A stretch of DNA of 64,000 nucleotides from Isoetes taiwanensis (Eukaryota > Streptophyta > Lycopodiopsida > Isoetales > Isoetaceae). Positions 1-11,754 of this stretch are shown here, in pieces. The stretch lies in contig JAJEKV010000039.1 in the NCBI GenBank assembly GCA_021234155.1, positions 2,980,001 to 3,044,000 on the forward strand, in the 5' to 3' direction. The notes beneath the pieces were generated by a model. The model was given only the letters and a program-made list of their open reading frames with translations, was not told the DNA's origin and searched no databases. Each line of letters starts with the position of its first letter. Within the stretch, counting starts at the first letter, position 1. The position numbers were made by a program, and so were the translations under genes.

Positions 1-59
1 ATCTACATGGCCTTCTCGAAAAAATATGTGTTATCTATAGCAAAATGGCGCTGAGAGCA

Positions 60-442
60 CTATTTGCTTGGTTCACGTTTCACGCAAATAGCTACCAAGA
101 CTATTTGCTCGTTCTACACCTTGAAGTAAATAGCCAAGACTATTTGTTTTTATCGCTCAAGCAAATAGCTACCGCACCATTTGCTTCCTTTTCGACGAAG
201 CAAATAGCGCCGCTTGCGCTTATTTGCTTTGTGGTTATTTCTGTTAAAGGAGCGGCCGCGCCATTTTGTTTGCTTGCTAGGCACTTTTTGGCAATTCAAT
301 ATCCGCTTTTGTGGTTCTTGGGGCTTTTTCCTCATACTTTCCAAAGTAAAAATATACTTCTTTCTTCGACAACTAAAACCGCTACTGTTTTATATTAAAT
401 GTAGCGTTTTTGCATGATAACTGGTTTCTTTTAAGCAAATAG
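60..442. repeat. Alternating GCAAATAG / CTATTTGC motif field
   Basis: The octamer GCAAATAG or its complement CTATTTGC (some copies with one change) occurs at about 60, 84, 101, 126, 140, 161, 178, 200, 220 and 435. The two orientations alternate, so neighbouring copies can pair into short hairpins. No protein family is recognisable in the overlapping frames. It could be a decayed foldback element or a cluster of protein-binding sites; the sequence does not decide. Confidence 0.55.
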
Positions 443-1207
443 TGCCATATCTAGCCATAAATGTGTGATAAAACAGGGAAGAAAACGATTTCATGAGAAA
501 TTGAATCAATGAAATTTCCAACTTTAATGAAACTCTGCTTAAGCAGAAAAAATGCAGAGTTAAATGATTGTTCAAGAAAGCTTGCATAAATCTTGTATAA
601 GGTTATGAATGAGTCCTTTGCCATAAAGGGGCTTATTCTAGTTACGTTTGCAGTAAGCTTGGTGCTTGTGCTCAAAACTAATACTTTGACCACTATGGTT
701 TTGAATAAGGTATGATACACTATTTTATGCTTTATCAAAATGTGGTTGCTCAAGCCTCTGCCAAAAACAGAATGCTTATTTGGCTTGTTTTATCCAAGGT
801 TGTGCTATGTTAGATTTATAATATAACAATGAAGCAGTGCTATGCTGAAAAGGGCTTTTTACCTTAAAACAGCTTATGCAAATTCGAAAGATGTGGCGCT
901 TTGTACTTAAACGGATTGTTGCTGGACTTTAGTTCTGCTGTAACAGAGCAATAATATGGATATTATGAGCGAATAACCAGGTTGGCATTTCAATGTTTCA
1001 CAGTTTTGGAAACATTGTATGATCTAAAATATGATGCTAAGGCTTGATTCGTTGTTTGTTATTCTTTATGCATACGAATATAAACAGGTCAGAAAATGGT
1101 TGATGTACTAAACTAGCTTATGCTTCCATCATTTTTGGATTGCATGCTTAAATTATATAGTTTTTCAAAGACCGGATGGTCTGAGGTTACTGTTATACCT
1201 TAACCAG
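443..1207. other. AT-rich stretch, no gene recognised
   Basis: No conserved protein motif, RNA gene or structured repeat is visible. If the P2 remnant downstream was once a full gene, its earlier exons would be expected here, but no match to the P2 N-terminus was found. Confidence 0.4.
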
Positions 1208-1479
1208 GAAAATCTGGCAGCTTCATTACCTGGTATTCACAAGTCTGATACGTATCAGGTGGAGGAGGAGGTGTGGCTGTCAGTGCTGGTGCATTTAGCT
1301 TCAGGGGGAGCTTTTGCACCTACTGCTGCAGAAGTAACCAAGGAAGAGCCCAAGGTACAGTCTTTTCCTACAAGTGTGCATTGCTCATTTTTATTGTGTT
1401 TTGATTATTTATGCTCATTTTGCAGGAAGAGCCAAAGGAAGACAGTGATGACGATATGGGTTTCAGTTTATTTGACTAA
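1208..1479 (+). pseudogene. 60S acidic ribosomal protein P2, C-terminal remnant
   Basis: The frame from 1208 reads ENLAASLP, matching the hinge entry of eukaryotic P2. A second frame gives GGGGGVAVSAGA, and the first frame resumes with SGGAFAPTAAEVTKEEPK. After an apparent intron at 1355-1425 (GT...TGCAG) comes EEPKEDSDDDMGFSLFD and a TAA stop at 1477-1479. That acidic tail is the universal ribosomal stalk signature that binds elongation factors. The glycine-rich hinge is split from its neighbours by compensating frame changes, including a 26-bp GT...CAG segment (1233-1258) that is too short for a normal plant intron. The N-terminal helical domain is absent. It is probably a decayed gene copy; an expressed gene with unread upstream exons is less likely. 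Confidence 0.6.
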
Positions 1480-2427
1480 CCCATCGGTTTAAAAGAACAC
1501 TGGGTTTGTAGTGTCTTTCGATTTGTTAGACTAATTATAGAACCCATCTGTTTTTAGAGTAATTTGTGCACTGCTTCTGAGCTAAAATGGAATTTGATTG
1601 TGAGATCTCATCGGGTGCGTGTTTTTTTCTTTATGGTTGAGATCTTTTTGTGCAAGTTTATTGTTTGCTATTTAACCGCTTGATAACAATACCTTTTTAC
1701 ATTTCTACATTATCACAAATTCATTATTTCTACATACATTATTCCTATATGTTTGAGGATTTTTGGCGATCTTGATTACGTTTGAAACCTGCTCAGATTT
1801 ATGAAACTGTTTAGATTTATGCCGACTCTTCTAGATTTAGGTTTCAGATCTAGCTTTTAGCATCGATTTTATTGTTTTTGTATCATTCATTGGTTTTTGA
1901 ATTTGTTCAGAAATGGAAATAGGGAATCGAGGAACCTTTTGAGTTTACGAGGTATTTTCTTGCTTTTTTTTTTTTTTTGTTGTCCGTCGAGCATGAAGAT
2001 TTCCTACATTGTTGTGTTATCATATATTTTATATGAGTGTCTTTATTCAAGTTTTTTTCCTTGTTGTACTAAATGAGTAACTTTTATATGTTTGCAGCAC
2101 TTCAACTCTGTTGTATAAGCTTAACTGCAGCATCTGAAAATTGACTCAGTTAAATGTGCAGGTCAAACACATCAAGCTTCTATTCTAGATGCCCGTAATT
2201 ATTCCATTTATAGGGAAGCATAAATCCTCGCTCTTCATGATATCCTAGAATAACCGGGGTTCAAATCCATGTTCTTGAGTTCTTGGAATTATTGGGGTTC
2301 AAATCCTTTCTGGTTCGCGACCGATATGAAGAAAAGGCTTGACAATCGATGTAACCATTGATATTGGCAAGGGTTATTTTAAAAATGAAATCATTGCCAT
2401 TGATGTGGACGTTTCGTTTGGCGATGT
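1480..2427. other. Flank of the P2 remnant; no gene recognised
   Basis: AT-rich sequence with a T run near 1965. Two copies of GGGGTTCAAATCC, similar to a tRNA B box, lie at about 2256-2268 and 2294-2306, but no tRNA fold accompanies them. Nothing else is supportable. Confidence 0.4.
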
Positions 2428-2889
2428 GCAAGCAACGAGATAACAACGCTGGAACGACGATGAAGGACATTATACCGACGCCTTTGTACGCGCTGCACAT
2501 CGCTGCCAACACGCCGTGAAACAACGCCTATGCCTTTGCGGTAAGCAACGCAAGATAAGAACGTTACGACGAACGGTGGAGGACGTTACACCGACGCCCC
2601 GGACGCTGTAAACATGTTGCATGCACGCCGAAAACAACGTTTCATGGGTGACGTAAAGATAACGAGATTAGAACGTCGTAGCGACGTATTAACAACGTTA
2701 CAGCGACGTCGAGGACATCGCAAAACCACGTTTCACCTGCGACGTGACGTCGCCCTGCGACGAATCCTAGGCGACGTCATTTGCAACGTCCGTGCAACAT
2801 TTGCAAGACGCCTTCATCGCGACGCCCGATGTCTCTAATACTGGATGTGACGCCACTAACGACGCCGCTAATAGCCCGCTCAGAGTAGT
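2428..2889. repeat. CpG-rich degenerate tandem repeat
   Basis: About three degenerate units of roughly 90-114 bp share blocks such as AACGTTACGACG, GGAGGACGTTACACCGACG and AAACAACGTTTC. The first two units align from about 2429 and 2543, the third from about 2650. CpG density is far above the flanks. It stops at 2889, where the truncated hAT element begins, so the break may be a rearrangement point. Confidence 0.5.
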
Positions 2890-3166
2890 GAAGAACATCT
2901 GCTAGCATATGAAAGAAAAATTGCACGCCATAGTGTGTAAAGTAACCATACATTTCCTCATCTAGTCTCCAAACTTCCAAAATTGGACCCATGAGCCTCA
3001 CAACTCTTTTCATGACATCTCCTCTAGACAACCAACGCACTTCATGCATTTGAAGCAAATTCAATTTCTTCTTTTGAAAACACCGACAATATCTTGAAGG
3101 AAAGAATGCCTTTTAGATGATCTTCCCACCCAACTTGTGGCCTTTTTAGCCAACTTATCTAGTGTC

Positions 3167-4194
3167 TTAAATTTCGAATAGATTCATATGCATCACCATG
3201 GCTAAAGCCTCTCTATGTGCTATACAATGAACACTCAAAAGATGTGGTATTTCCATCTTAAATCTCGTTGCTACTCCAGTTTGTGAGCCAACCATAGCAC
3301 TTTCCCCATCGGATCCAAAACCAACCATCTTTTGCAAATCAAAACCTAGTCCTTCCAAAAGACATTTCAATGCAACATACATATTATTTGCACCTCCACT
3401 ACTCACATTCAACAACTTCAAAAATTTAGTAACGGGCAATCCCTTACCTCCATCTTTCAAGAATGTGAAGTACACGATAAGGTGTTGATCCAAAGAAATA
3501 TCCATGCTTTTATCAATGAGAATAGAATAATATGGACTTCTAAGCACATCCTGCCGAAGAGCTTCAAAGTAAATAGAGTAGAAAGCATCCAAGAACTCGC
3601 GACCAGAATTGGGATTTGTATAGGAGGAGTAATCATCACTAATAGGCATACCTGGAGTTTCCAAGAAGCGATGATGGGCACATAATGTTGAGTAGAAATT
3701 CATGGACAAATCATTCTTAGTTGTAAAATACATAATTCTCATCACGCACTTCACCCTTTTCTCCTCGTGATCCAACATAATGATTGATATGCACTTCTAG
3801 TGGAACAACTTTCTTCCTCTCCTTACTTACGACAACTCTATGATCTTGTGACATTGCATGCACATCCAATGCTTTAACTGAATGTTAGTGCTTCCTTGTT
3901 TAGAAAACGCATTAACTTGCAATGCTTGATGCATAGAGAGCAATACATCCTTTGACGACCATCATCAAGAATCTTTCTAAAACCCATGGATGCTTAATAA
4001 GCCATTCATCTCTAAATTCTCTCTCGCCAGACCTTCCTTTTTTATTCTTCTGCTCCGAATTATTGCCTTCCTCTCCCTCTATTGGAGTATTCAAATTTGG
4101 CACCACGGCCTTTTTAAAACTGAAATTAGAGAAGCTTGCCTCTTGTCCTTCTTTTAAGGCCCCATCTTCTTCATCTCTCCTTCCAAAATTGTGA
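3167..4194 (-). pseudogene. hAT transposase fragment (copy A)
   Basis: The segment at about 4106-3912 contains REFRDEWLIKHPWVLERF, a region that in this hAT group precedes a small zinc-finger-like module. The frame 3778-3167 (203 codons) carries the catalytic landmarks of hAT transposases: ILIDKSMDISLDQHLIVYF with the first Asp, GFGSDGESAMVG with the second, and LLSVHCIAHREALA just after. This resembles the DUF4371/ZNF862-like hAT branch. Several frame breaks separate the pieces, and the C-terminal dimerisation domain is missing here. Not expected to be active. Confidence 0.75.
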
Positions 4195-5230
4195 GATTAA
4201 ATGCCTTTCTAGTTCCTTATCCTCGTAAGGTAATTTGATAGGAAAAAAGATTCAAATTTGAAAAGAAGAATAGCAATACAATAAAATACAATACTAAGTA
4301 AACAATCAAATTCAAAAAAAAAATATATCCCCGACCACCGCTATAGCTTAAATAGGCTTAAAAGAATTGTTGATATCGATTCAATTGGATTATCGGAGCT
4401 ATTCTCAGCTTGCCCAATGCATTTCCAAAGAAGCCTTAGAGATTTTAGCATTATGCCATGGCGTGAATATGGCATGACCGGCATCCATGGGCATATCGAC
4501 ATATATGGGCTTTTTCTGATAGTTAACGATCTTTTTCTATCTCTCGCAATTAAACAAATGATCCAAATAGTAGAAATTCGATTCATTAAACTTTGCTTCT
4601 ATTGTAATTTTGCAACAAGCCATATCATTTCATTGGTCGGGCCGGGCAATGCACTGCATAACTACAATACATGCAGGAACTACTACAAACATCGGGCAAA
4701 TTTGCCTACAATAGCGTGTTTAAAATTGGCAATTTCTAGATAAGCAACCATCCGTTTCAGCTGATAACAAATGGAAGAATGAGCTTTATTGAATGATGCC
4801 GAGTCCGGTTGTTCTTCCCGCCAAAGGTTCGGGCATTCAAATTGCTACGATTTTGCACGGGCATCCGCTTTTACCATTCTCAGATGGAATAAGAGATTTT
4901 TAGCACAACCCATTGATCCATCTCAATCTCATGCTTTGAGCTGCAAAAATTCTTACCTTTGAACTTGATTGGTCACAATCTTGAAAATCAAGGTCGTTGG
5001 AGCAGAAAATACATAGTCGGCCAACATCATCTCATAATCGGCCAGATCAGAGAAAGAAAAGGGCTTCTTCATGCTCAATTTCGTAACAATACTTCAATTC
5101 AAGAATCGGATTCAGTTCAGTCTCAGAATTTTAGAAGAGGGAATTTTGGTTGGCAATATTAATTGCCTACCATTCCATGATTTACGTTAAGCCATAATAT
5201 AATAATGATCCCTGATTTCATTCCATTCAT

Positions 5231-5238
5231 ATTCATAT
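5231..5238. repeat. 8-bp target site duplication ATTCATAT, left copy
   Basis: ATTCATAT here matches 9126-9133 exactly and abuts the CAGGG terminus of hAT element B. Confidence 0.85.
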
Positions 5239-8200
5239 CAGGGTTGGAAATTGATGGGCTGCCCTGACTTTTTTTTGAAGGTCACTTTAAAAAGTGGACT
5301 TTCAATTGCAAGGCATAATATAAATTAGACTTTCATGTGCATTGTTAGTGTAAAAGTAACAATGCGCGGACTTAATTTTTTTCTCCTTAAAATACTTAAA
5401 CATAAAAAAGCACTCGCAATATTTAACGCATAAACATTGTATTAACATCGTTAAATTCCAGCAAATCATTTAATTCATAAGAATTTAAAACATAAGAGTT
5501 AAGTTAAATATATAAAAGTCATATGATTATAGTCGATTTTCAGAAATAAGTACAACATTAATGCTCATTTCAATCAAGCATTCTTCGATTCTTCTTCTCA
5601 CGCCAAAGATTAAAAGCGCCATCAACATCAAGCTTCTCTTCTTCTGGTCCCGTCAATGATAAAAACATGAGCTCATCTAGCATCTTCAAGTCAAGACGAG
5701 AGCGATCATCATCTTTTATGTAGTTTTGCTTTGAAAAACCTCTTTCACAAATGGTCGTACTACTAGGAAGCACTAGTATAATTTGCCACAACTTGGCCAA
5801 TTGTGGGTGAGCTACAAACCACATATCTTCATCACAACATCGTTCCCAAGAATCAATCATTTTCTATTTTGACACACCTTCTCCATTTTGACAATAAAAT
5901 TTACTAGCTCTCCTTTGCAACTATGTGCATCAACCAAGGGATTTAGACCACTACCAAATTTGTTGACCAAGCGATGTAACCATTGGGATGCCTTAGCATG
6001 AAGAGAATTTACATCACGAGGATAATCCCTTGGGCTAAAAAACTTTGCACAATAAAAAATATCGATATCATCAAACCTTTTCTTCAATGAGTCAATCATA
6101 AGCGTTATGTATCTCTTCCCCAATGCAATGCAAGCTTCCTTAGAATTCAGCGTACAATGTGTGTCCTTTTTATGCATGAGACCAAAATGTAAAGCATGAA
6201 CATGTATCATACCTTGATTATCCGTAAATTGAACACATCCATGCTCCTTCGTAGCTTGCAAGAATGATGTTATATGTGGTGCACCTTGTCCAAATTCTCC
6301 CACCAAATATTGCATTTGGAAAGTATCTACAACTGTACTTATCACGTTTCCAATTGAGGTAATGTCAACGTGATCAAACTGAAATTTCTTGCTTATCTCA
6401 TTCATTGAAGGAAGAACATCTGCTAGCATATGAAAGAAAAATTGCACGCCATAGTGTGTAAAGTAACCATACATTTCCTTCTCATCTAGTCTCCAAACTT
6501 CCAAAATTGGACCCATGAGCCTCACAACTCTTTTCATGACATCTTCTCTAGACAACCAACGCACTTCATGCATTTGAAGCAAATTCAATTTCTTCTTTTG
6601 AAAACACCGACAATATCTTGAAGGAAAGAATGCCTTTAGATGATCTTCCCACCCAACTTGTGGCCTTTTTTAGCCAACTTATCTAGTGTCTTAAATTTCG
6701 AATAGATTCATATGCATCAGCCATGGCTAAAGCTCTCTATGTGCTATACAATGAACACTCAAAAGATGTGGTATTTCCATCTTAAATCTCGTTGCTACTC
6801 TAGTTTGTGAGCCAACCATAGCACTTTCCCCATCGGATCCAAAACCAACCATCTTTTGCAAATCAAAACCTAGTCCTTCCAAAAGACATTTCAATGCAAC
6901 ATACATATTATTTGCACCTACACTACTCACATTCAACAACTTCAAAAAATTTAGTAACAAGCATCCCTTTACCTCCATCTTTCAAGAATGTGAAGTACAC
7001 GATAAGGTGTTGATCCAAAGAAATATCCGTGCTTTTATCAATGAGAATAGAATAATATGGACTTCTAAGCACATCCCCAAGAGCTTCAAAGTAAATAGAG
7101 TAGAAAGCATCCAAGAACTCACGACTGCGATTTGGGATTTGTATAGGAGGAGTAATCATCACTAATAGGCATACCCGAGTTTCCAAGAAGTTTATGATGG
7201 GCACATAATGTTGAGTAGAAATTCATGGACAAGTCATTCTTAGCTGTAAAATACATAATTCTCATCACGCACTTCACCCTTTTCTCGCCGTGCATCCAAC
7301 ATAATGCATTGATATGCACTTCTAGTGGAACAACTTTCTTCCTCTCCTTACTTACGGCAACTCTATGATCTTGTTACATTGCATGCACATCCAATGCTTT
7401 AACTGCATGTTAGTGCTTCCTTGTTTAGAAAACGCATTAACTTGCAATGCTTGATGCATAGAGAGCAATACATCCTTTGACGACCATCATCAAGAATCTT
7501 TCTAAAAACCCATGGATGCTTAATAACCCATTCATCTCTAAATTCTCTCTCACTTGTAACCTTCCTTTTTTTATTCTCTGCTCCAGAACTATTCCCTTCC
7601 TCTTCCTCTATCTCCCTTTTTAAAAACTGAAATTAGAGAAGCTTGCCTCTTGTCCTTCTTTTAAGGCCCCATCTTCTTCATCTCTCCTTCCAAAATTGTG
7701 AGATTAAATGCCTTTCTAGTTCCTTTTCCTGTAAGGTAATTTGATAGGAAAAAAGATTCAGATTTGAAAAGAAGAATGCAATACAATCAAATACAATACT
7801 AACTAAACAATCAAATTCAAAAAAATATATATCCTGACTACTGTTACAGTTAAATAGGCTTAAAAAAATTGTTGATGGCAGATTCAATTGGATCAGTAGA
7901 GCTATTCTGCAGTTGCCCATGCATTTCCAACAAGCCTTAGAGATTTTAGCATTATGCCATGGCAGGAATATGGCATGATTGGCATCCATGGGCAAATCGG
8001 CATATATGGGCTTTTTCGGATAGTGAACAGTCTTTTCTATCTCCGCAATTAAACAAATGATCCAGCCGTAGAAATTGCGATTCATTAAACTTTGCTTCTA
8101 CTGTAATTTTGCAACAGTCATATCATTTCATTAGCTGGCTGGCAATGCACGGTACAACTACAATACATGCAGGGAACTACTACAAACATCGGGGCAATCT

Positions 8201-9125
8201 ACAATAGCGTGTTTAAAATTGGCCTCTTTGGAACACTCGAAGCACACCAGAGAAAAGTTCTCTTCGTTAAAACATTCTATGGAATTCATCCTCCAGTAGA
8301 TTCCTAAGTTCAGAAGTCTGTTTCTTCTCGGGATTCAATTTCTAAATAAGCAACCCATCCGTTTCAGCTGATAACAAATGGAAGAATGAGCTTATAGAAT
8401 GATGCCGGAGCCCGAAGTTGCTCTTCCTGCCTCAGTGCCTGGGCATTCAAATTGCTACGATTTTGCCTGGGCATCTGCTTTCTACCATTATGTATGGAAT
8501 AAGAGATTTTAGCACAACTCATTAATCCATCTCAATCTCATGCTTTGAGCTGCAAAAAAATCTTACCTTTGAACTTGGGTTGGTCACTTAACTTGGAAAA
8601 ACTAATCGTTGGAGCGGTGTAAATACATAATTGGCCAGCATCATCTCATAATCGGCCAGATCAAAGAAAAAAAAGGGCTTCTTCATGCCCTTTGGTTGGC
8701 AATATTAATTGCTTACCATTCTATGATTTAAGTTAAGCCATAATATAATAATGATCCCTGATTTCATTCCATTCATGATTCATTCATATTCATATTAACG
8801 TAATGCCAATTATGCCAAGCCAATGCCAAAAATATAAAATTCTTTTATTCTCTGATTTTTTTATTTCTGTCCTTTATTTTTATATATTATGTATGGGAAT
8901 TGCATAAATATATATTTTAATAATAAAATTTAAAATAAGGGTAGGTATAAGTGCATGGCTATGCTAAAAGTAGACTTTTTGCTGCATGTCAAATTTTTTT
9001 TTACTTTCATTTTGCAAGGCTACATAAAATGTAGACTTGTTTTTGAAGGTCTATTTTTTTCTAGACTTTATTTTGCATGGTAAAAAGGGTCTTACAGGGC
9101 CTGCAACCTTCAATTTCCAACCCTG
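5239..9125 (-). mobile_element. hAT element B, complete ends, nested in hAT element A
   Basis: The left end begins CAGGGTTGGAAATTGA at 5239. The right end finishes with the exact reverse complement of those 16 bases at 9110-9125, and both ends continue with related GGGC/TGCAGGCCCTG sequence. ATTCATAT directly precedes the element (5231-5238) and directly follows it (9126-9133), an 8-bp target site duplication as expected for hAT. Length is 3,887 bp. It has landed inside a sibling element, whose remainder lies on both sides. The internal transposase is frameshifted, so it could move only with help from another copy. Confidence 0.9.
5570..7690 (-). pseudogene. hAT transposase (copy B), frameshifted
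   Basis: Read right to left. About 7319-6727 repeats the catalytic part seen in copy A, including ILIDKSTDIS, GFGSDGESAMVG and LLSVHCIAHREL, now broken into three frames. 6588-5857 (243 codons) holds the middle region with MHEVRWLSREDVMKRV, where the RW pair is conserved in hAT transposases. 5860-5570 holds the C-terminal hAT dimerisation domain, with LWQIILVLPSSTTICERGFS and LDELMFLSLTG. The reading frame must change at least three times, so no full protein is made. The domain order is otherwise complete. Confidence 0.8.
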
Positions 9126-9133
9126 ATTCATAT
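9126..9133. repeat. 8-bp target site duplication ATTCATAT, right copy
   Basis: Immediately follows the CCCTG terminus of hAT element B at 9125 and equals 5231-5238. Confidence 0.85.
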
Positions 9134-9468
9134 TAACGTAATGCCAATTATGCCAAGCAAATGTCAAAAATATAAAATTCTGTTATTCTCTATTTTTTTT
9201 TTATTTTATTCCTTTTTATTTTTATATATTATGTATGGGAATTGCAAAAATATATATTTTAATAATAAAATTTAAAATAGGGGTAAGTATAAGTGCATGG
9301 CTATGCTAAAAGTAGACTTTTTGCTGCATGTCAATTTTTTTTTTGACTTTCATTTTGCAAGGCTACATAAAATGTAGACTTATTTTTGAAGGTCTATTTT
9401 TTTCTAGACTTTATTTTGCATCGTAAAAAGGGTCTTGCAGGGCCTGCAGCCTTCAATTTCCAACCCTG
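9134..9468 (-). mobile_element. hAT element A, 5' terminal remainder
   Basis: From ATTCATATTAACGTAATGCC to the terminus at 9468 this segment closely matches 8783-9125 of element B, and it ends in the same TTCAATTTCCAACCCTG inverted repeat. It is the piece of element A cut off by the insertion of B. The base after the terminus begins CCCACATG; no partner duplication can be checked because the other end of A is lost. Confidence 0.8.
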
Positions 9469-9843
9469 CCCACATGTATTAGATCATTGGAAACCTCCTC
9501 AAAGAGGGGAACTAGCCACTAGATCTTTCTTATCAATTGAGCACAAGTGATTGCTGAAAAGCTTGTTTCTTACATGAATTTTAGTCTATTCTAGATAAAA
9601 CAGCTCTTTTAGCACAGTTATTGCTAGCATTGGCAACGTCAATTGAGCCCAGATTAAACATCTTCTTTTCTATTGATGTAGGTGATCAGAATTACAAAAG
9701 ACTCTTTTAAACTCTTTGCGTTTGTTCTATCATGTTTGAAGTACAAAAGACACCTTAAAATTGTTCTAGTCTTATCGAACCTGAAGTTTATTCATTGTGT
9801 CGCGATATGCCCCAAGATTTGCATTTTACTTCAGAAATACAAT
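9469..9843. other. No gene recognised
   Basis: AT-rich sequence between the hAT remnant and a minisatellite. No conserved motif seen. Confidence 0.35.
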
Positions 9844-9996
9844 ACAAGCACTTCCAAATGCAATTCAAAAAACCATACAAGCACTTCTAAATGCAGTTCA
9901 GAATAACAATACAAACACTTGTAAATGCAATTCAAAAAAACAACACAAGCACTTCAAAATGCAATTCAAGGAAAATTTACAAGCACTTTCAAGTGC
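9844..9996. repeat. 34-bp minisatellite, about 4.5 units
   Basis: Units start at 9844, 9877, 9911, 9945 and 9979 (partial). Each begins ACAAGCACTT or a close variant and contains AAATGCAATTCA. Unit lengths are 33 or 34 bp. The last partial unit ends in AAGCACTTTCAAGTGCTT, itself an inverted repeat. Confidence 0.85.
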
Positions 9997-10032
9997 TTTT
10001 TTTTATAGGACTGTTAACAAACAAATTTGGGT

Positions 10033-10579
10033 GGGTTCATATTGGGGTTAAATTTAGCTAAGTTAAAAAAAAAGTTTAGGTTAATTGGGTTCACACCATT
10101 CCCGTTAAAAATTTTCGTTAGACCCTTGGCAGTAAGGGGGGCTAATTTTTAACGGATTTAGTTCCGTTAAAGTTGTGGTTCACACATGATTCCATTATGT
10201 TAAAATTCAACAATTAAAAAAGAAAAAATTTAACAGTTGTAGTGCAAATGTTAACCCCTCCCTGAGAGGGCACTTAAGACGGTTATTTTTTTTTTTTTGC
10301 TCACCCACTAATATAACAATTTATGTGTGAATTCAATTTTAACAAAATCCATTACGTTAGCCACTAATATAATTATTGTTATGAACATCTTTTTAACTGA
10401 ATTCGTTATGTTAGTAAATTAACTTAATTGTCTGTATATGTGAATGTATTTTTTTATCAAATTCGTTATGTAAAAAATTTAACATAACGATTGGTGTGAA
10501 CTGCAAAATAATTTAGTCATGACGGGTGAAGTTGTTAAAAGTTAGATTTTAACATAATATAACGGTAAGTATGAACCTA
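10033..10579. mobile_element. MITE-like element with GGTTCATA termini
   Basis: The left edge reads GTGGGTTCATATTGGGGTTA. The right edge, reverse-complemented, reads GTAGGTTCATACTTACCGTT, giving imperfect terminal inverted repeats about 550 bp apart. The interior is AT-rich, has many GTTAAA/TTTAAC tracts and contains no protein frame. No convincing target duplication was found, so the family is left open. Confidence 0.4.
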
Positions 10580-10779
10580 CTCTAAGAGGGAGATAGACAA
10601 AGCCTTCTCATAACAACAATTCTACCTCTCATAACCACATGATTCTGCTTAAAGTTCAGCAGCATACCTATTCATTTCCCATAGTCCAAAATTTTTTTAA
10701 ACAATTATGGAACTCATTTTTCCCTATTAATCCCCATTTTGTAACGCTCACACTATCTCCCCCCGATTGGGGTTATTAA

Positions 10780-10890
10780 AAAATATGGAAACCCGTCCAA
10801 ATTTTCCTGAAATCCGGAAGGGTTTCCTCATTGAAGAACAGAAGGGTTTCCACAATAATATAATTTTTTTGGGTTTCCAAGATATCCACC
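10780..10890. repeat. GGAAGGGTTTCC-type dispersed repeat, copy 1
   Basis: The motif GGAAGGGTTTCC (or AGAAGGGTTTCC) and its complement GGAAACCC recur within 110 bp: TATGGAAACCCGTCC, ATCCGGAAGGGTTTCCTC, CAGAAGGGTTTCCAC and GGGTTTCCAAG. The same motif set is found at 27595-27890. No protein is apparent. Confidence 0.55.
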
Positions 10891-11754
10891 CGTAATTTCT
10901 TATTGAAGAGCTTTTTCCAGAAAAGGATTTTTTTTTTTTTTTTTTTTTTGTTCTTAGCTCTTCCTCCGACGATCTTCTTTTCATTTGGTGATTGAGGAAG
11001 GCCTACAATTGATCCAGGAAACGTTTTATAGAAGCAAACAGGTACAGAGAAACTCTTTCGGAGTTCGGCTTCAATTTCGCTTCATTTTCTTTAGCTTTTT
11101 AACTGTTTGAAAGCTCCATGATTTTTATGCGTATAAAAAAACTCTTGCAGAATCTGAGGAGAGGTTTGCCTATTCTTTTATATCCACTTTTAATATATTT
11201 GCTGGATTAGTTTGCATGATTTCTCTGTTATAGCTCATCCATGACTTTTCAAATGAATTTTGCGGTGTCTCTAATTATTGCATTGCGCAACTCGATATTC
11301 TCATTTCACCGTCTCAAGCTGCTACACATTGCCGCAAACCAGGTATTTTCTTTATGTGCCACGTTTCAGTTCCTTAGTCATTGTATATAGTTTAGGCATG
11401 TTAGTTTTTAGATAAAATAGGATAGGGTTTCAAGAAACCATGCCTAATCTCTTACTGTGTTTGTCTCTTGATCTGGTTTGAACTCTTGGAAATGCTAAAC
11501 CCTGAAATTTGAGTGTTCTAGTTATTTCCTAATTTCTTTGTTTCGTGGGAAGTTTTGATTGTTATAATTCTATTGACTAAATTCTCATCTTTAGCAGGAT
11601 TTGCAATAACATAATGGTCATGACTAGGCACAACAGGGTTTTAATGCAAGAACTTGTTGGAATTATTAAGATAATGTAGAGCCAAAGCGCAAAAGACTGA
11701 AGTCTGAAAATGATACCTCTAAGTTGAACTCGCCTACAAATCCTACTCAAATGC
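10891..11754. other. No gene recognised; T run and unassigned sequence
   Basis: A run of about 21 T lies at 10929-10949. The rest is AT-rich with CAG/GT pairs that could be intron-like, but no exon could be matched to a known protein. Confidence 0.3.

Larger units (their letters stand above)
2890..5238 (-). mobile_element. hAT element A, interior part, truncated at its 3' end and split by hAT element B
   Basis: This stretch is closely similar to 6414-8790 of the adjacent hAT element B over its whole length. It starts abruptly at 2890, so it lacks the part matching about 5239-6413 of B: the transposase C-terminus and the 3' terminal repeat. At 5238 it is interrupted by element B. Its remaining 5' end continues at 9134 and reaches a terminal repeat at 9468. 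The three parts add up to about the length of a complete B element. Confidence 0.8.

Noticed and set aside
2250-2310. tRNA or SINE suggested by two GGGGTTCAAATCC boxes
   Set aside because: No A box at the right distance and no cloverleaf or tail. Left as unassigned sequence.
8783-9468. A simple 343-bp tandem duplication
   Set aside because: Terminal repeats and the ATTCATAT duplication show it is the junction of two related hAT elements, one inside the other.
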